Of a stretch of 64,000 nucleotides of DNA, positions 55,650 through 64,000 are shown piece by piece (position 1 is the stretch's first letter; each line of letters begins with the position of its first letter). This DNA comes from Capsicum annuum (Eukaryota; Streptophyta; Magnoliopsida; Solanales; Solanaceae), in the NCBI RefSeq assembly GCF_002878395.1, contig NC_061121.1, forward strand, positions 11,769,464 to 11,833,463, given 5' to 3'. A model generated the notes under the pieces. It searched no databases, was not told the DNA's origin, and saw only the letters and a list, made by a program, of their open reading frames with translations. Both the position numbers and the translations under genes were made by a program.

Positions 55650-58600
55650 AGATGGGTTCGGAGGAATAAGCTGCATGCAGATGGAACCACTTCATATGTG
55701 GGAGGTATGTATTACTAATAATGTTATCGGGGAAACATACATAGAGTACACTGATTTTGTGAATGTTATTTTTACCGATTAGTCATTGATCATTCAAACA
55801 AGATACTTATAATTTTACAGTTAAGATTGGTAGGTCTGAACTGATAAGGCTGAGGGACCATAAATATGGTTCTCATACCCTGTTAAGATTTAATATCGAC
55901 TGTTGCTTATGTTTATGTGTCAAGCATTGTGAAAGGATCTAGTTTTGGTGTCATTGTAAAGAGATTCAATAGCAATTGGACTAACTTTTAGGGTGCATTG
56001 GACACTGAGAAGGCCTTAGAAGCCTAGCACTGCATCTAACAAGAACGGAAAACCAATATAGTTATTGTCCTAGCCCGAATTTATATGGTTGGGTTGCTCG
56101 GGGTGATAATTATATGCCAGAAGGTGCAGAAGGAAAATCCCTTCGAGGGAAAATGGGTGGTTAATGAAAGACTATATCATCTGAGAGCTAATTGAAGAGG
56201 ATAAATAGGTTAGAAAGTAACTTCTAGAGAATCTAGCCAATGAAATTATGTTAAAACATGAGAAATTTATATCAAGTGCAAATATGAAATTATATCTGAT
56301 AATGAAAAAATTCGTCTGTTGTTTCTCTAAGAGAAAAATAGTGCAGATGGTCATTTTTCTAGGGAGCTGCATCTAGGTAGCATTGCCAGGATTATCACCT
56401 AGATTCTAGATAATAGCAGAAGACCAAAAAAGCAACCTTACGGGCATCGAGGTTTGAAATGATGTACAGTAAGTCTAGAAAACTTACGCCAACAACAACT
56501 GTAGTTAAAGTAAGGAATCTAAGCGAAGGCGGCAATTTTTAAATTTTAAATTGCATCCCATACCTTCTTGTTTGTGGTTCCGATTAGGTCCACTATTGAT
56601 GACCTGATCAAAACCATAAATGAGATTGAAAGATAGATTGAGTGTCATTACTTTCTTAGCAATATGGATTAATTGATTGTATTTTCTTGCCTTAGCATGC
56701 TTTTAACATTCCTTGAAGAAGATCAGAGGTTTGCTGTAGTATGTGAATTTTGATAATTTTCAAGCTTGCCTCCAGCTTGCCGATTCGGTCTTCAAGTTTG
56801 TCGGTGTCGTCTTTGAAATTGGTATAGAGTTCCTGATCTCTTGTAAACTTGATTAGGAACTCCATCTTCAAAGTTGTGGCATTGTAGAAGCCCTTTAAAA
56901 CACTTTTTTTAGAATCCTTAAAGGATACATGGAGGGTCGTTATGTTTGTTTTAGGTTAAAATGTGTTGATGCACATTGAAGATGTGGTCCCAACATTTGA
57001 ATAGCTCACTTTTATCGAGCGTTTCTCAATCCAGCTTGCTCAACCAACCTTCAAGGGATTTGATAAATTAATAAGAAAGGAGTTATGTAAAGTTTGATCT
57101 AACCAAGCCTTTCAAACATTACGTAACTCCAGGCTTATTACCCTATAAAAAAAACTTTGCCCGAGTTAGTGGAAAAATAAAACAAGCTCAATCTCTCAGC
57201 CTTTCTGTTGATTGCTCTTCTCTAATACAGATGGCAAGATATCTGCTATGCAAAAGTCTACACCATCACCAGAAATGCTTGCCAGAGCAAAAGTGGCATT
57301 ATCAACTCCTCTGTCTTGCACAAGTATCCGAAAAAGAAAAATTTTAAGTCCTTTTTATTGCGCTGTTGAGAAATGGATAAGGGCCACAGAAGAACAACAT
57401 GAGCTGAAAAAGGTGAGAAGGTAAAAAGGGGAGGAATAGGAAGGACAAACTGAATGCTAGATTTAGTTCATCTTTATTTGGTTTGTTAAACAAATAAAAT
57501 GTGAATGCAAATGACAATATTTTTCTGCCTTTTCATTGAAAATATTTTTAACGAAAAGGCAAAAAAATATTTTCATTTGCATTCGCATTTTATTTGTTTA
57601 ACAAACCAAACAAAGATGAACTAAATCTAGCATTCAGTTTGTCCTTCCTATTCCTTCCCTTTTTATCTTCTCACCTTTTTCAGTTCATGTTGTTATTCTG
57701 TGGCCCTTGTACATTGCTCAACAGCGCAAGATAGAGGATTTGAATTTTTTTTTCGATACTTGAGCAAGATAGAGGAGTTGAAAATGTCACTTTTGCTCTG
57801 GTAAGCATTTCTGCTGATGGTGTAGACTTTTGCATGACAAATATCTTGTCATCTATATTGGAGAAGAGAGATCAGAAGAAAGACTGAGAGATTGAGCTTG
57901 TTTGATTTGTCCACTAACTCGGGCAAAGTTTTTTGATAGGGTAATAGCCTGGAGTTACGTAATGTTTGATAGGCTTGGTAGAGTCGGATTAGATCAAATG
58001 TTACATAACTCCTTGCTTATTAAATTATCAAATTCCTTAAAGGTTGGTTGAGCAAGCTGCATTGAGCAACGCTCATAAAAGTGAGTTATTCAACTGTTGG
58101 GACCACATCTTCTATGTGTATTAACACATTTTGACCTAAAACAAACACAACGACCCTCCGTGTATCCTTTAAGGCTTCTGAAGAAAGTATTCTGAAGGTC
58201 TTCTTCAATGCCACAACTTCGAAGGAGAAATTGTTCCTGATCGAGCTCACAAGAGATCAGGAACTCTATACCAACTTCAAAGACGGCAACGGCAAGCTTG
58301 AATACCAAATCGGCAAGCTTGAAAATTATCGGGATTCACTTACTACAACAAGCCTCTGATCTTCTCCAAGAAATGTTGAAAGTTTGCTAAGAAAAGAAAA
58401 CACAATCAATTAATCCATATTGCTAAAGAAGTAATGATATTCAATCTGTCTTTGAATCTCGTTTGTGGTTCCGATCAGGTCAACAGCTGTGGACCTAATC
58501 AAAACCACAAACAAAAAGGCATGGGATGTAATTTAAAATTCAGAAATTACCGTCTTTGCTTAGATTCCTTACTTTAACTACAGTTGTTGTTGGTGCAAGT

Positions 58601-59430
58601 TTTCTAGACTTATTGTACATCATTTCAACCCTCGATGCCCGTAAGGCTGCTTTCTTGGTCTTCTGCTATTTTCTATCTAGGTGATAATCCCGACCACCCT
58701 ACCTAGTCGCAACTCCTTAGCAAAGTGTCTATCTATATTATTTTTCTTTTAGAGAGACAACAGATGAATTTACATTACCGGATACACTTTCATATTTGCA
58801 CTTGATTCATATTTCTCATGTTTTAAGATAATTTAATCGGCCAGATTCGCTAGAAGTTACTTTCTACCCTATGTCTCTTCTTCAATTAGCTCTCATATGA
58901 TATAGTCTTTTATCAACTCCCCTTTCCCTCGGAGGCATTCTCCTTTGGCTCCTTCTGGCGTATAATCATCTTCTCGATCAACCCTTCCATATAAATTTGG
59001 GCCAGGGGAATTTCTATTGGTTTTTCATTCATATTTGATGCAGTCGAGACTTCGAAGGCCTTCTGAGAGTCCAATGCACACTTAAAGTTAAGTTCAATCG
59101 CTATTGGATCTCTGCAATGACACCAAATATTGATCCCTTCTCAAAACTTGACACGCATAAACACGAGCAACAACCGTCAGTAATTCATAACAGGGTATCT
59201 ACACCATCTTCACGAGGCCCTCATCCTTATCAATTCGAACCCATCAACCTTAACTTACAATGCAGGATCTTGTTTGAATGATCAGTGCCTAATCGGTTAA
59301 AAACTACATTCACAAAAATATTGTACTTTGTGTGTGTTGTTCCGATGACCCTATCAGTAATACTTAACTCCCACACATGACAGTGGATCCATCCATATGC
59401 ACGTACCTTATTATTCCTAGCCCATCTATG
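55650..59430. repeat. Large imperfect inverted repeat, arms about 1.88 kb
   Basis: The left arm 55650-57534 is complementary to the right arm 57553-59430 around an 18-bp spacer. Matching pairs include 57440-57534 with 57553-57650, 56617-56695 with 58408-58480, 56717-56770 with 58312-58368, and 55690-55830 with 59270-59385. The arms differ by many substitutions and small indels. Both outer ends face TGTTGCAACAG satellite. It resembles a foldback or long-TIR element. Neither arm has a long open frame, and short frames such as 57212-57424 (70 codons, after a TAATACAG acceptor-like site) suggest a decayed or captured gene that I do not recognise. Confidence 0.8.
57212..57424 (+). pseudogene. Small unrecognised frame in the left arm of the inverted repeat
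   Basis: 70 codons (SAMQKSTPSPEMLARAKVAL, then VEKWIRATEEQHELKKVRR), basic C-terminus, similar text readable on the minus strand of the right arm (57660-57850). I do not recognise a domain. The opposite-arm copy has indels, so if this was a gene exon it is now decaying. A CTAATACAG just upstream looks like a splice acceptor. Confidence 0.25.
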
Positions 59431-59454
59431 GTTTAAATTGAATAAATAGATGAC

Positions 59455-59650
59455 TAGCAAGTTGCAACAAATGCCACATCTGTTTAAATTGTGAAACAAT
59501 TGCAGACATCTATTACGACAGATGATTAATCTGTTGCAACATATGACATATCTGTTGGAAAAGCAAACAGATATATCCATTTGTTGCAATAGATTGTCAA
59601 TATGTTGTAAGTTACCTGACAGATGAAATATATTTTGCAATAGATTACCC
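59455..59650. repeat. Palindromic TGTTGCAACAG satellite, block 2
   Basis: Irregular units (GTTGCAACAAATGCCACATC, TCTGTTGCAACATATGAC, CATTTGTTGCAATAGATT) directly right of the large inverted repeat, mirroring block 1 on its left. Confidence 0.75.
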
Positions 59651-59883
59651 ATATTTATTTTAAAGCAATTCTCTTTTCTTTTCGAAGCACAATAAAAGAT
59701 AAAATATTGTATTTAGATCCAATTTTTTTTAATTTACATATTTGAAAAGTCATCAGTTTTATTTAATCAAGGGATATGAACAGTCGTGGCTTTTTGTTTG
59801 ACTAACCCCTTCCAATTCAATCATTTATAAATAGGTCCCTCTTTAATCACTCGTTCATTCTACTATACTCACAATACAAATAT

Positions 59884-60037
59884 AGCTTATCCAGATTCGT
59901 ACAAGAAGATTCATATCGAGTCCTTGTGGGAACTTCAAAGGAAGTTTGATAAAGTCCAGAGGGATTTTTCTGACTTCGGAGCAAGGTTGAGGAGGGCCCT
60001 ATGCTGCCGGATGAAAATTGTCCGGTTGACAATAATA

Positions 60038-60079
<42 letters not shown>

Positions 60080-60113
60080 GTAATGATAATAATAATAGTA
60101 GTAATAATAATTA
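59884..60113 (+). pseudogene. Short coiled-coil-like reading frame of unit A
   Basis: The open frame from TATCCAGATTCG (YPDSYKKIHIESLWELQRKF, then DKVQRDFSDFGARLRRAL) has no clear ATG start and runs into an Ile-rich translation of (AAT)n. One base shifted, the same bases give LPDENCPVDNNN, matching LPVENWPGDNNN in unit B. A 1-bp indel therefore separates the two parts. The product is unknown. The heptad-like spacing of hydrophobic residues suggests a coiled coil. Confidence 0.35.
60030..60112. repeat. (AAT)n microsatellite of unit A
   Basis: Interrupted AAT/AGT triplets, directly visible. The same position in unit B (62461-62486) also has (AAT)n. Confidence 0.9.
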
Positions 60114-60484
60114 GGTTATATTTTTTTCTTTTAGCATATGTATTATTTTCCTCCTTTTGTATATCGAATCTACCCAAGCGATTCAAAATACTATGTTTGG
60201 TGGTCGACTTTGAATTTTTAATTCTTATTTAGTATTTAATTATCATTTTGTTTATTCCTTATTCTCAACATGTCAATGGTTGGTGGTAGGAATTGAGTAT
60301 TTATCACAACAGAGGTTAATATGATGCGACAGATCGATCATATGTTGCAACGGGTGGTTATTAATAAAAAAGGGTTATTGTTATTGAGAGGGTGAAAAGA
60401 CTTGATTTTTTGATTATTTAATATGAAAAACGGTTCGTAAATAAATAATAAGGAATTAAATGATAAACACAATTTATAACCGTA

Positions 60485-60790
60485 AAAGAACGGTTATTTG
60501 ATTTCAATAACCGATCGTGACTTTTCACCATTTTGTTTTTAATTTTTTTTAAATTATTTATTATATAATAAAAAAAAGTCACAATATTGAGCTAATTAAT
60601 TAACTTATATGATGATTGTTAAGAAAAAAGTCACGACTGCTCACCTTTTTCTTATCAATCATCATTTAAGTTAATTAATTAATCCATTATTGTGACTTTT
60701 TTATTATATAATAAATAAATAATTTTTAAAAACTAATTTAAAAATAAAAATGGTAAAAAGTCACGATTAGTTATTAAAATCAAAATGACT
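60485..60790. mobile_element. Foldback MITE
   Basis: The left arm (TTTCAATAACCGATCGTGAC, TTTTCACCATTTTG...) is complementary to the right arm (...AAAAATGGTAAAAAGTCAC, GATTAGTTATTAAAATCAAA). The arms are about 140 bp, with the loop centre near 60640. AT-rich, non-coding. Confidence 0.7.
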
Positions 60791-60799
60791 TTTTGTCTA

Positions 60800-60985
60800 A
60801 AACACATTCAACAATGTTGTTGATGCATCAAAGACCCCATCTGTTGTGACTGATGTATCAGCTGTTAGAAGAAATCAAAAAAGCTATTAAAACATATCGT
60901 CCATTTGTGGCAATAGATGGTATATCTGTTGCAACTGATGGTTTATCTAATTCAACAGATATACAATCTGTTGCCAAAACTCAAT
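60800..60985. repeat. Palindromic TGTTGCAACAG satellite, block 3
   Basis: Units such as CCCATCTGTTGTGACTGATG, ATATCTGTTGCAACTGATGG and ATACAATCTGTTGCC, degenerate. Confidence 0.7.
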
Positions 60986-61094
60986 AAAAATGGTTATTAT
61001 TTTATTAAAGAAACGGTTATTGAAAAGGTATTTATTTTAATTTATATAATAAAAAAATCAGCAAATTTGGATTAATGATATGATGATAATTTTT

Positions 61095-61893
61095 TTAAAA
61101 AAAAAGATAGATTATATTGCAACAGATAGATTATCTGATGCAGTAGGTTCTCTATTTGTTGCAACAGATGGTATATTTGTTGTCATAGATGAGTTATCTG
61201 ATGCAACAGATATAGAATCTATTGTCACAACTCAATAAAAACGGTTCTTGGAAAGAACTAATTAATAATAATCTGAAAAGTCATGACTTATCACAATATT
61301 TCTTAATTTAATTAAAGTCATAATTTTTCAAAGTAATAAAAAATGTAATTAATAAATGGAGGTGAACAGTTAGATTTAATATTGCAACAAATAGATTAAC
61401 TGGTGCAACAAGTTCTCTATTTGTTGCAACAGATAGTATATCTGTTGTCATAGATGAGTTATCTGATACAACAGATATAAAATCTGTTGTGACAACTCAA
61501 TAAAAATGATTCTTAAAAAGAACTAATTAATAATAATAATCTGAAAAGTCATGACTTATCACAATATTTCTTAATTTAATTTAGTCATAACTTTTCATAG
61601 TAATAAAAAATGTAATTAATAAATGGAGGTGAACAGTTAGATTATATGTTGCAACAGATAGATTATCTGATGCAACAGGTTCTCTATTTATCGCAACAGA
61701 TGGTATATCTGTTGTCACAGATGAGTTATCTGATGTAACAGATATAAAATTTATTGTCACAACTCAATAAAAAAGGTTCTTGGAAAGAACTAATTAATAA
61801 TAATAATCTGAAAAGTCATGACTTATCACAATATTTCTTAATTTAATTTAGTCATAACTTTTCACAGTAATAAGAAATGTAATTAATAAATGG
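61095..61893. repeat. Three tandem units of about 265 bp carrying satellite cores
   Basis: GGAGGTGAACAG recurs at 61358, 61624 and 61889 (spacing 266 and 265). Each unit has TTGCAACAGATAGATTATCT, a GTATATCTGTTGTCA-type segment, CACAACTCAATAAAAA, TCTGAAAAGTCATGACTTAT and TAAAAAATGTAATTAATAAA. The first unit starts imperfectly at about 61095. Confidence 0.85.
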
Positions 61894-61935
61894 AGGTGAA
61901 CAGTCGTGCCTTTTTGCTACTCATTCAAATTCAAT

Positions 61936-61956
61936 CCTCTATAAATAGGTCCCTCC
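61936..61956 (+). promoter_or_regulatory. TATA box of unit B
   Basis: CTCTATAAATAGGTCCC, identical in its core to unit A (TTTATAAATAGGTCCC at 59824). The leader TCGTTCATTC is also shared. This is conserved more than the spacer around it. Confidence 0.5.
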
Positions 61957-62055
61957 TTACTCATTCGTTCATTCAACTACACTCTATTTATATTGCGTGA
62001 GTGGGACGTAGATAGCCTCTTTGGCTTTATCCGAGCATATGTGGTCTTTCCGAGG

Positions 62056-62413
62056 ATGAAGAAAATGAAAAGGCCCTTTCTCCCCTATCGAACGGGGGAT
62101 AAGAATCTGGTCTTCCCGAAAGGGAAGTTTGTAGCATCTTGTCTTTCATATTACACCTTCCACAACTTTCTCTTCCCTAACTCAAGTAAGTTTTTTTCTT
62201 GCCAATTTGTAGTATACTTTGTCTTACATTCGGATTTTTTTTCTTTACTTCTGTTTTTACGTGTTTTGTCTATTCATATGTGTTCTAGTTATAGCTGATC
62301 TAGTGTGGGACGTGGATTTTCTACAAGACGCCGTCAATGAACTTCGGATGCAGGTTCGTGACCTACAATGGGAACTGGGAGTAGTTAGAGAAAGGATGCT
62401 CCGCGAGATCTGA
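62056..62413 (+). CDS. Possible two-exon small gene of unit B (82 aa, hypothetical)
   Basis: An open frame from about 61996 reads through RAYVVFPRMKKMKRPFLPYR and DKNLVFPKGKFVASCLSYYT to ...FPNS at 62185, where CTCAA|GTAAGT is a good donor. Intron 62186-62294 (109 bp, T-rich) ends TTATAG. Exon 2 continues in the same frame: DLVWDVDFLQDAVNELRMQV and RDLQWELGVVRERMLREI to TGA 62411. The first in-frame ATG is 62056, giving 82 residues (130 + 119 nt coding). The exon-1 text resembles a segment of the family-B DNA polymerase of plant mitochondrial plasmids, and exon 2 looks like a coiled coil. After the stop the frame continues RLRRALLLPVENWPGDNNN, so the ancestral protein was probably longer. Expression is unknown. 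Confidence 0.4.
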
Positions 62414-62460
62414 CGACTGAGGAGGGCCTTGCTACTACCTGTGGAAAATTGGCCGGGTGA

Positions 62461-62488
62461 CAATAATAATAATAATAATAATAATTAG
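62461..62488. repeat. (AAT)n microsatellite of unit B
   Basis: About eight AAT triplets followed by TAG. In frame with the post-stop reading it encodes poly-Asn. Confidence 0.85.
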
Positions 62489-62724
62489 ATTATTTTTTTT
62501 CTTTTAGTCTCTTCTATGTAGATGTATTTTTATTTCTTTTAGTTTAATAAAAAAATTATGTTTGATCAACTTTGACGTTTTAATTCATATTTAATTTTCA
62601 TTCCGTCTATTATCTTCTAAACAAACATGTCGATGATTGGACGTAAGAAATAATTCTGAATCTAGTAGCAATAGCAAAACTTATCTGTTGGGTTTGTGGC
62701 AGGGGCTGATTTGTGTTGTTCCAA

Positions 62725-62832
62725 ACAGATTACTCATATGTTGCAACAGATACACAGTCTAATGCAACATATAACCAGTCTGATGCAACAGATAACTAGT
62801 GTATTTCAACAGATAACTAGTCTGTTGCACGG
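62725..62832. repeat. Palindromic TGTTGCAACAG satellite, block 4
   Basis: Units of about 22 bp (ATGTTGCAACAGATACACAG, TCTAATGCAACATATAACCA, TCTGATGCAACAGATAACTA). Confidence 0.85.
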
Positions 62833-62850
62833 CTTTGACGTTTTAATTCA

Positions 62851-63090
62851 TACTCCCTCCGTCTCAAATTATCCGTCCCAAATTGAGATGGCCCATTGAT
62901 TAAGAAAAATAATTAATAACATGTCTAGTTTACCATAATACCCCTATTACATGATGTTTACATTTTAATTTGAAGAAAAAGTGATTAATGCAAAGGGTAA
63001 AACATGAAATTTTTTTATCTCTTCTTGATTAATGAAAATGAAAAATCAAATTAGGAAATTTGGGACGGATAATTTGAGATGGAGGGAGTA
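62851..63090. mobile_element. Stowaway MITE with TA TSD and visible empty paralogous site
   Basis: Near-perfect TIRs CTCCCTCCGTCTCAAATTAT and ATAATTTGAGATGGAGGGAG are flanked by TA on both sides (62851-62852, 63089-63090). The flanks GACGTTTTAATTCA and TTTAATTTTTATTC are joined without an insertion at 62574-62603 in the neighbouring repeat copy. Confidence 0.92.
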
Positions 63091-63450
63091 TTTAATTTTT
63101 ATTCTGTCTATTATATTCTCAACAAACACGTCGACGATTGGACGTAAGAAATAATTTTAAATCCAGTTTGCATAGAAAGAGTTGAAACATGTTGGTTATC
63201 TGTTGGGTTTGTGGCAGGGGCTAATTTGTGTTGTTCCAAACAGATTAATTATCTATTGCAACAGATAAGCAGTCTGATGCAACAGATAATCAGTCTGATG
63301 TAACAGATAATCCTTCTTATACAACAGATAATCAGTCTGATGCAACAGATAATCAGTCTGATGCAACAAATAACTAGTTTCTTGCAACAGATAAATCTTC
63401 TGTTGCAACATATTACTCATCTGATGCACCAGATGAGTGATCTGTTTAAA
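63091..63450. repeat. Third copy of the unit 3' region, and satellite block 5
   Basis: 63091-63240 matches 62590-62730 (GATTGGACGTAAGAAATAAT, TCTGTTGGGTTTGTGGCAGG). 63250-63450 holds at least eight units of about 22 bp (CAGTCTGATGCAACAGATAA), the most regular satellite block in the window. Confidence 0.85.
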
Positions 63451-64000
63451 TTATGGGCACTTATGTTGGATTTATGATCGGATTCTATCCATTGTTAAAA
63501 AACAGCAGTAACTGTGTACCAAGATGACAAATTTGAATACAAATCATAATTTTACTTACCAAAGTCACCTATGAAGTATTGCCAAAGTGGAAAGTGATGT
63601 AGGAAACAAAATTTGATCTAAGAAATTGATCAAATAGCAGCAGTAGCGGTAACAACAACAACAATGGTCGACAAGAAGAAGATGGAGATGATAATGAATA
63701 AAGCAGCAACAACAATGAAAAACAATAATCGTGAAGAGAGAGAAAACAACAACCGATGAGAAGAGAGAGACATGTTTCTTTTTTCCCTTCGTTTCCTGTT
63801 ATATTAACTAACATTTGAATCAAAGTGTAAATTAAAAACCTTGTGGGTTATTTTTAAACTTCCCCACTTTCTTAATCCATAATAAAGTAATTGTCACTTC
63901 CACTCAATAATTAAGACTTCTGTCACCTACACCTCATTTTAAAACTCTTTTGTCACGTATAGCTCAAAGCCCCAAGTTTCAAAGCCTCCTTCAAAATATT
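63451..64000. other. Window end, AAC-rich low complexity and plain spacer
   Basis: 63640-63730 has AAC/AGC-type triplets (translated on the minus strand as a Leu/Ser-rich frame, an artefact). 63760-64000 shows nothing recognisable. Confidence 0.5.

Larger units (their letters stand above)
59770..60360 (+). repeat. Gene-like repeat unit A
   Basis: Layout: TTATAAATAGGTCCCTC promoter-like box (59825-59841), CTCGTTCATTC leader, a frame with amphipathic text (SLWELQRKFDKVQRDFSDFG, ARLRRAL), an (AAT)n tract (60030-60110), a 3' region with GTCGACTTTGAATTTTTAAT, and a short TGTTGCAAC block (60300-60355). It corresponds feature by feature to unit B at 61895-62835, with a 1-bp frame difference just before the (AAT)n tract. 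Confidence 0.6.
61895..62835 (+). repeat. Gene-like repeat unit B
   Basis: Homologous to unit A: CAGTCGTGCCTTTTTGCTAC, the box CTCTATAAATAGGTCCCTCC (61937-61956), TCATTCGTTCATTCAACTAC leader, two exon-like segments, (AAT)n at 62461-62486, a 3' region with GACGTTTTAATTCATATTTA and ACATGTCGATGATTGGACGT, then a TGTTGCAACAG block at 62735-62830. A third copy of the 3' part and satellite follows at 62836-63450. Confidence 0.65.

Noticed and set aside
55430..63450. CRISPR-like array (short palindromic repeats at regular spacing)
   Set aside because: The host is a plant nuclear genome. Spacers of about 6-10 bp are too short and are themselves repeated, and no cas genes exist.
55000..63760. One giant element with GTT-rich left and AAC-rich right ends as inverted termini
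   Set aside because: Both ends are low complexity, and I could not find a specific inverted match or TSD.
63569..63823. Leu/Ser-rich 84-aa frame on the minus strand
   Set aside because: Low-complexity AAC/AGC triplets, no domain or promoter support.

Overview
This is repeat-rich plant nuclear DNA, most likely from a nightshade (Solanaceae) and probably a pepper-like (Capsicum) genome. The basis is the mix of repeats: a Tekay/Del-type chromovirus whose LTRs begin TGTAATACCCC, an RTE LINE tail with the GTTGTTGTTG end, L1-type LINEs with a DUF4283-like ORF1, an Athila-like LTR, and dispersed palindromic TGTTGCAACAGAT satellites. The genus is inference. There are three 100-N assembly gaps (13175-13274, 52741-52840, 54804-54903). 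No tRNA, rRNA or CRISPR was seen.

Layout. (1) 1-8338: a decayed Ty3/gypsy chromovirus on the minus strand, cut by the window edge in its 3' LTR and apparently inserted in an L1-type LINE. (2) 8340-14300: that LINE, minus strand, with ORF1, endonuclease and reverse-transcriptase remnants. (3) 14312-27445: a Ty1/copia element, probably Sirevirus/SIRE, plus strand, with an extra ORF after pol. Its right LTR is split by a second LINE (23054-27011), which is itself split by an Athila-like solo LTR (25068-26558). (4) 27446-54712: a cytosolic sulfotransferase (SOT) cluster in AT-rich repeat-filled DNA. Of five SOT copies one looks intact (48168-49169, minus). One is nearly full length but damaged at its start and PAPS loop (39104-40149). 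Three are clear pseudogenes (27797, 34587, 53801). The space between them holds a solo LTR with perfect TSDs (29968-32246), several MITEs, an RTE LINE fragment, a gypsy gag fragment, duplicated SOT flanks, and a hAT-like element (51098-53728) filled with a ~160-bp AT-rich tandem repeat. (5) 55000-64000: a distinctive field with an imperfect inverted repeat having ~1.9-kb arms (55650-59430). It is flanked by satellites built on the 16-bp palindrome ATCTGTTGCAACAGAT and followed by two or three copies of a gene-like unit (TATAAATAGG promoter, short coiled-coil reading frame, (AAT)n tract, conserved 3' region, satellite block).

Working biology: the only convincing host-gene function is PAPS-dependent sulfation by the SOT gene on the minus strand. 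The other SOT copies show a young tandem gene family decaying through unequal recombination, short tandem duplications and transposon insertion. The most unusual part is the 55-63.5 kb satellite, inverted-repeat and gene-like-unit field. One unit there carries a segment resembling the family-B DNA polymerase of plant mitochondrial plasmids, followed by an in-frame GT-AG intron.
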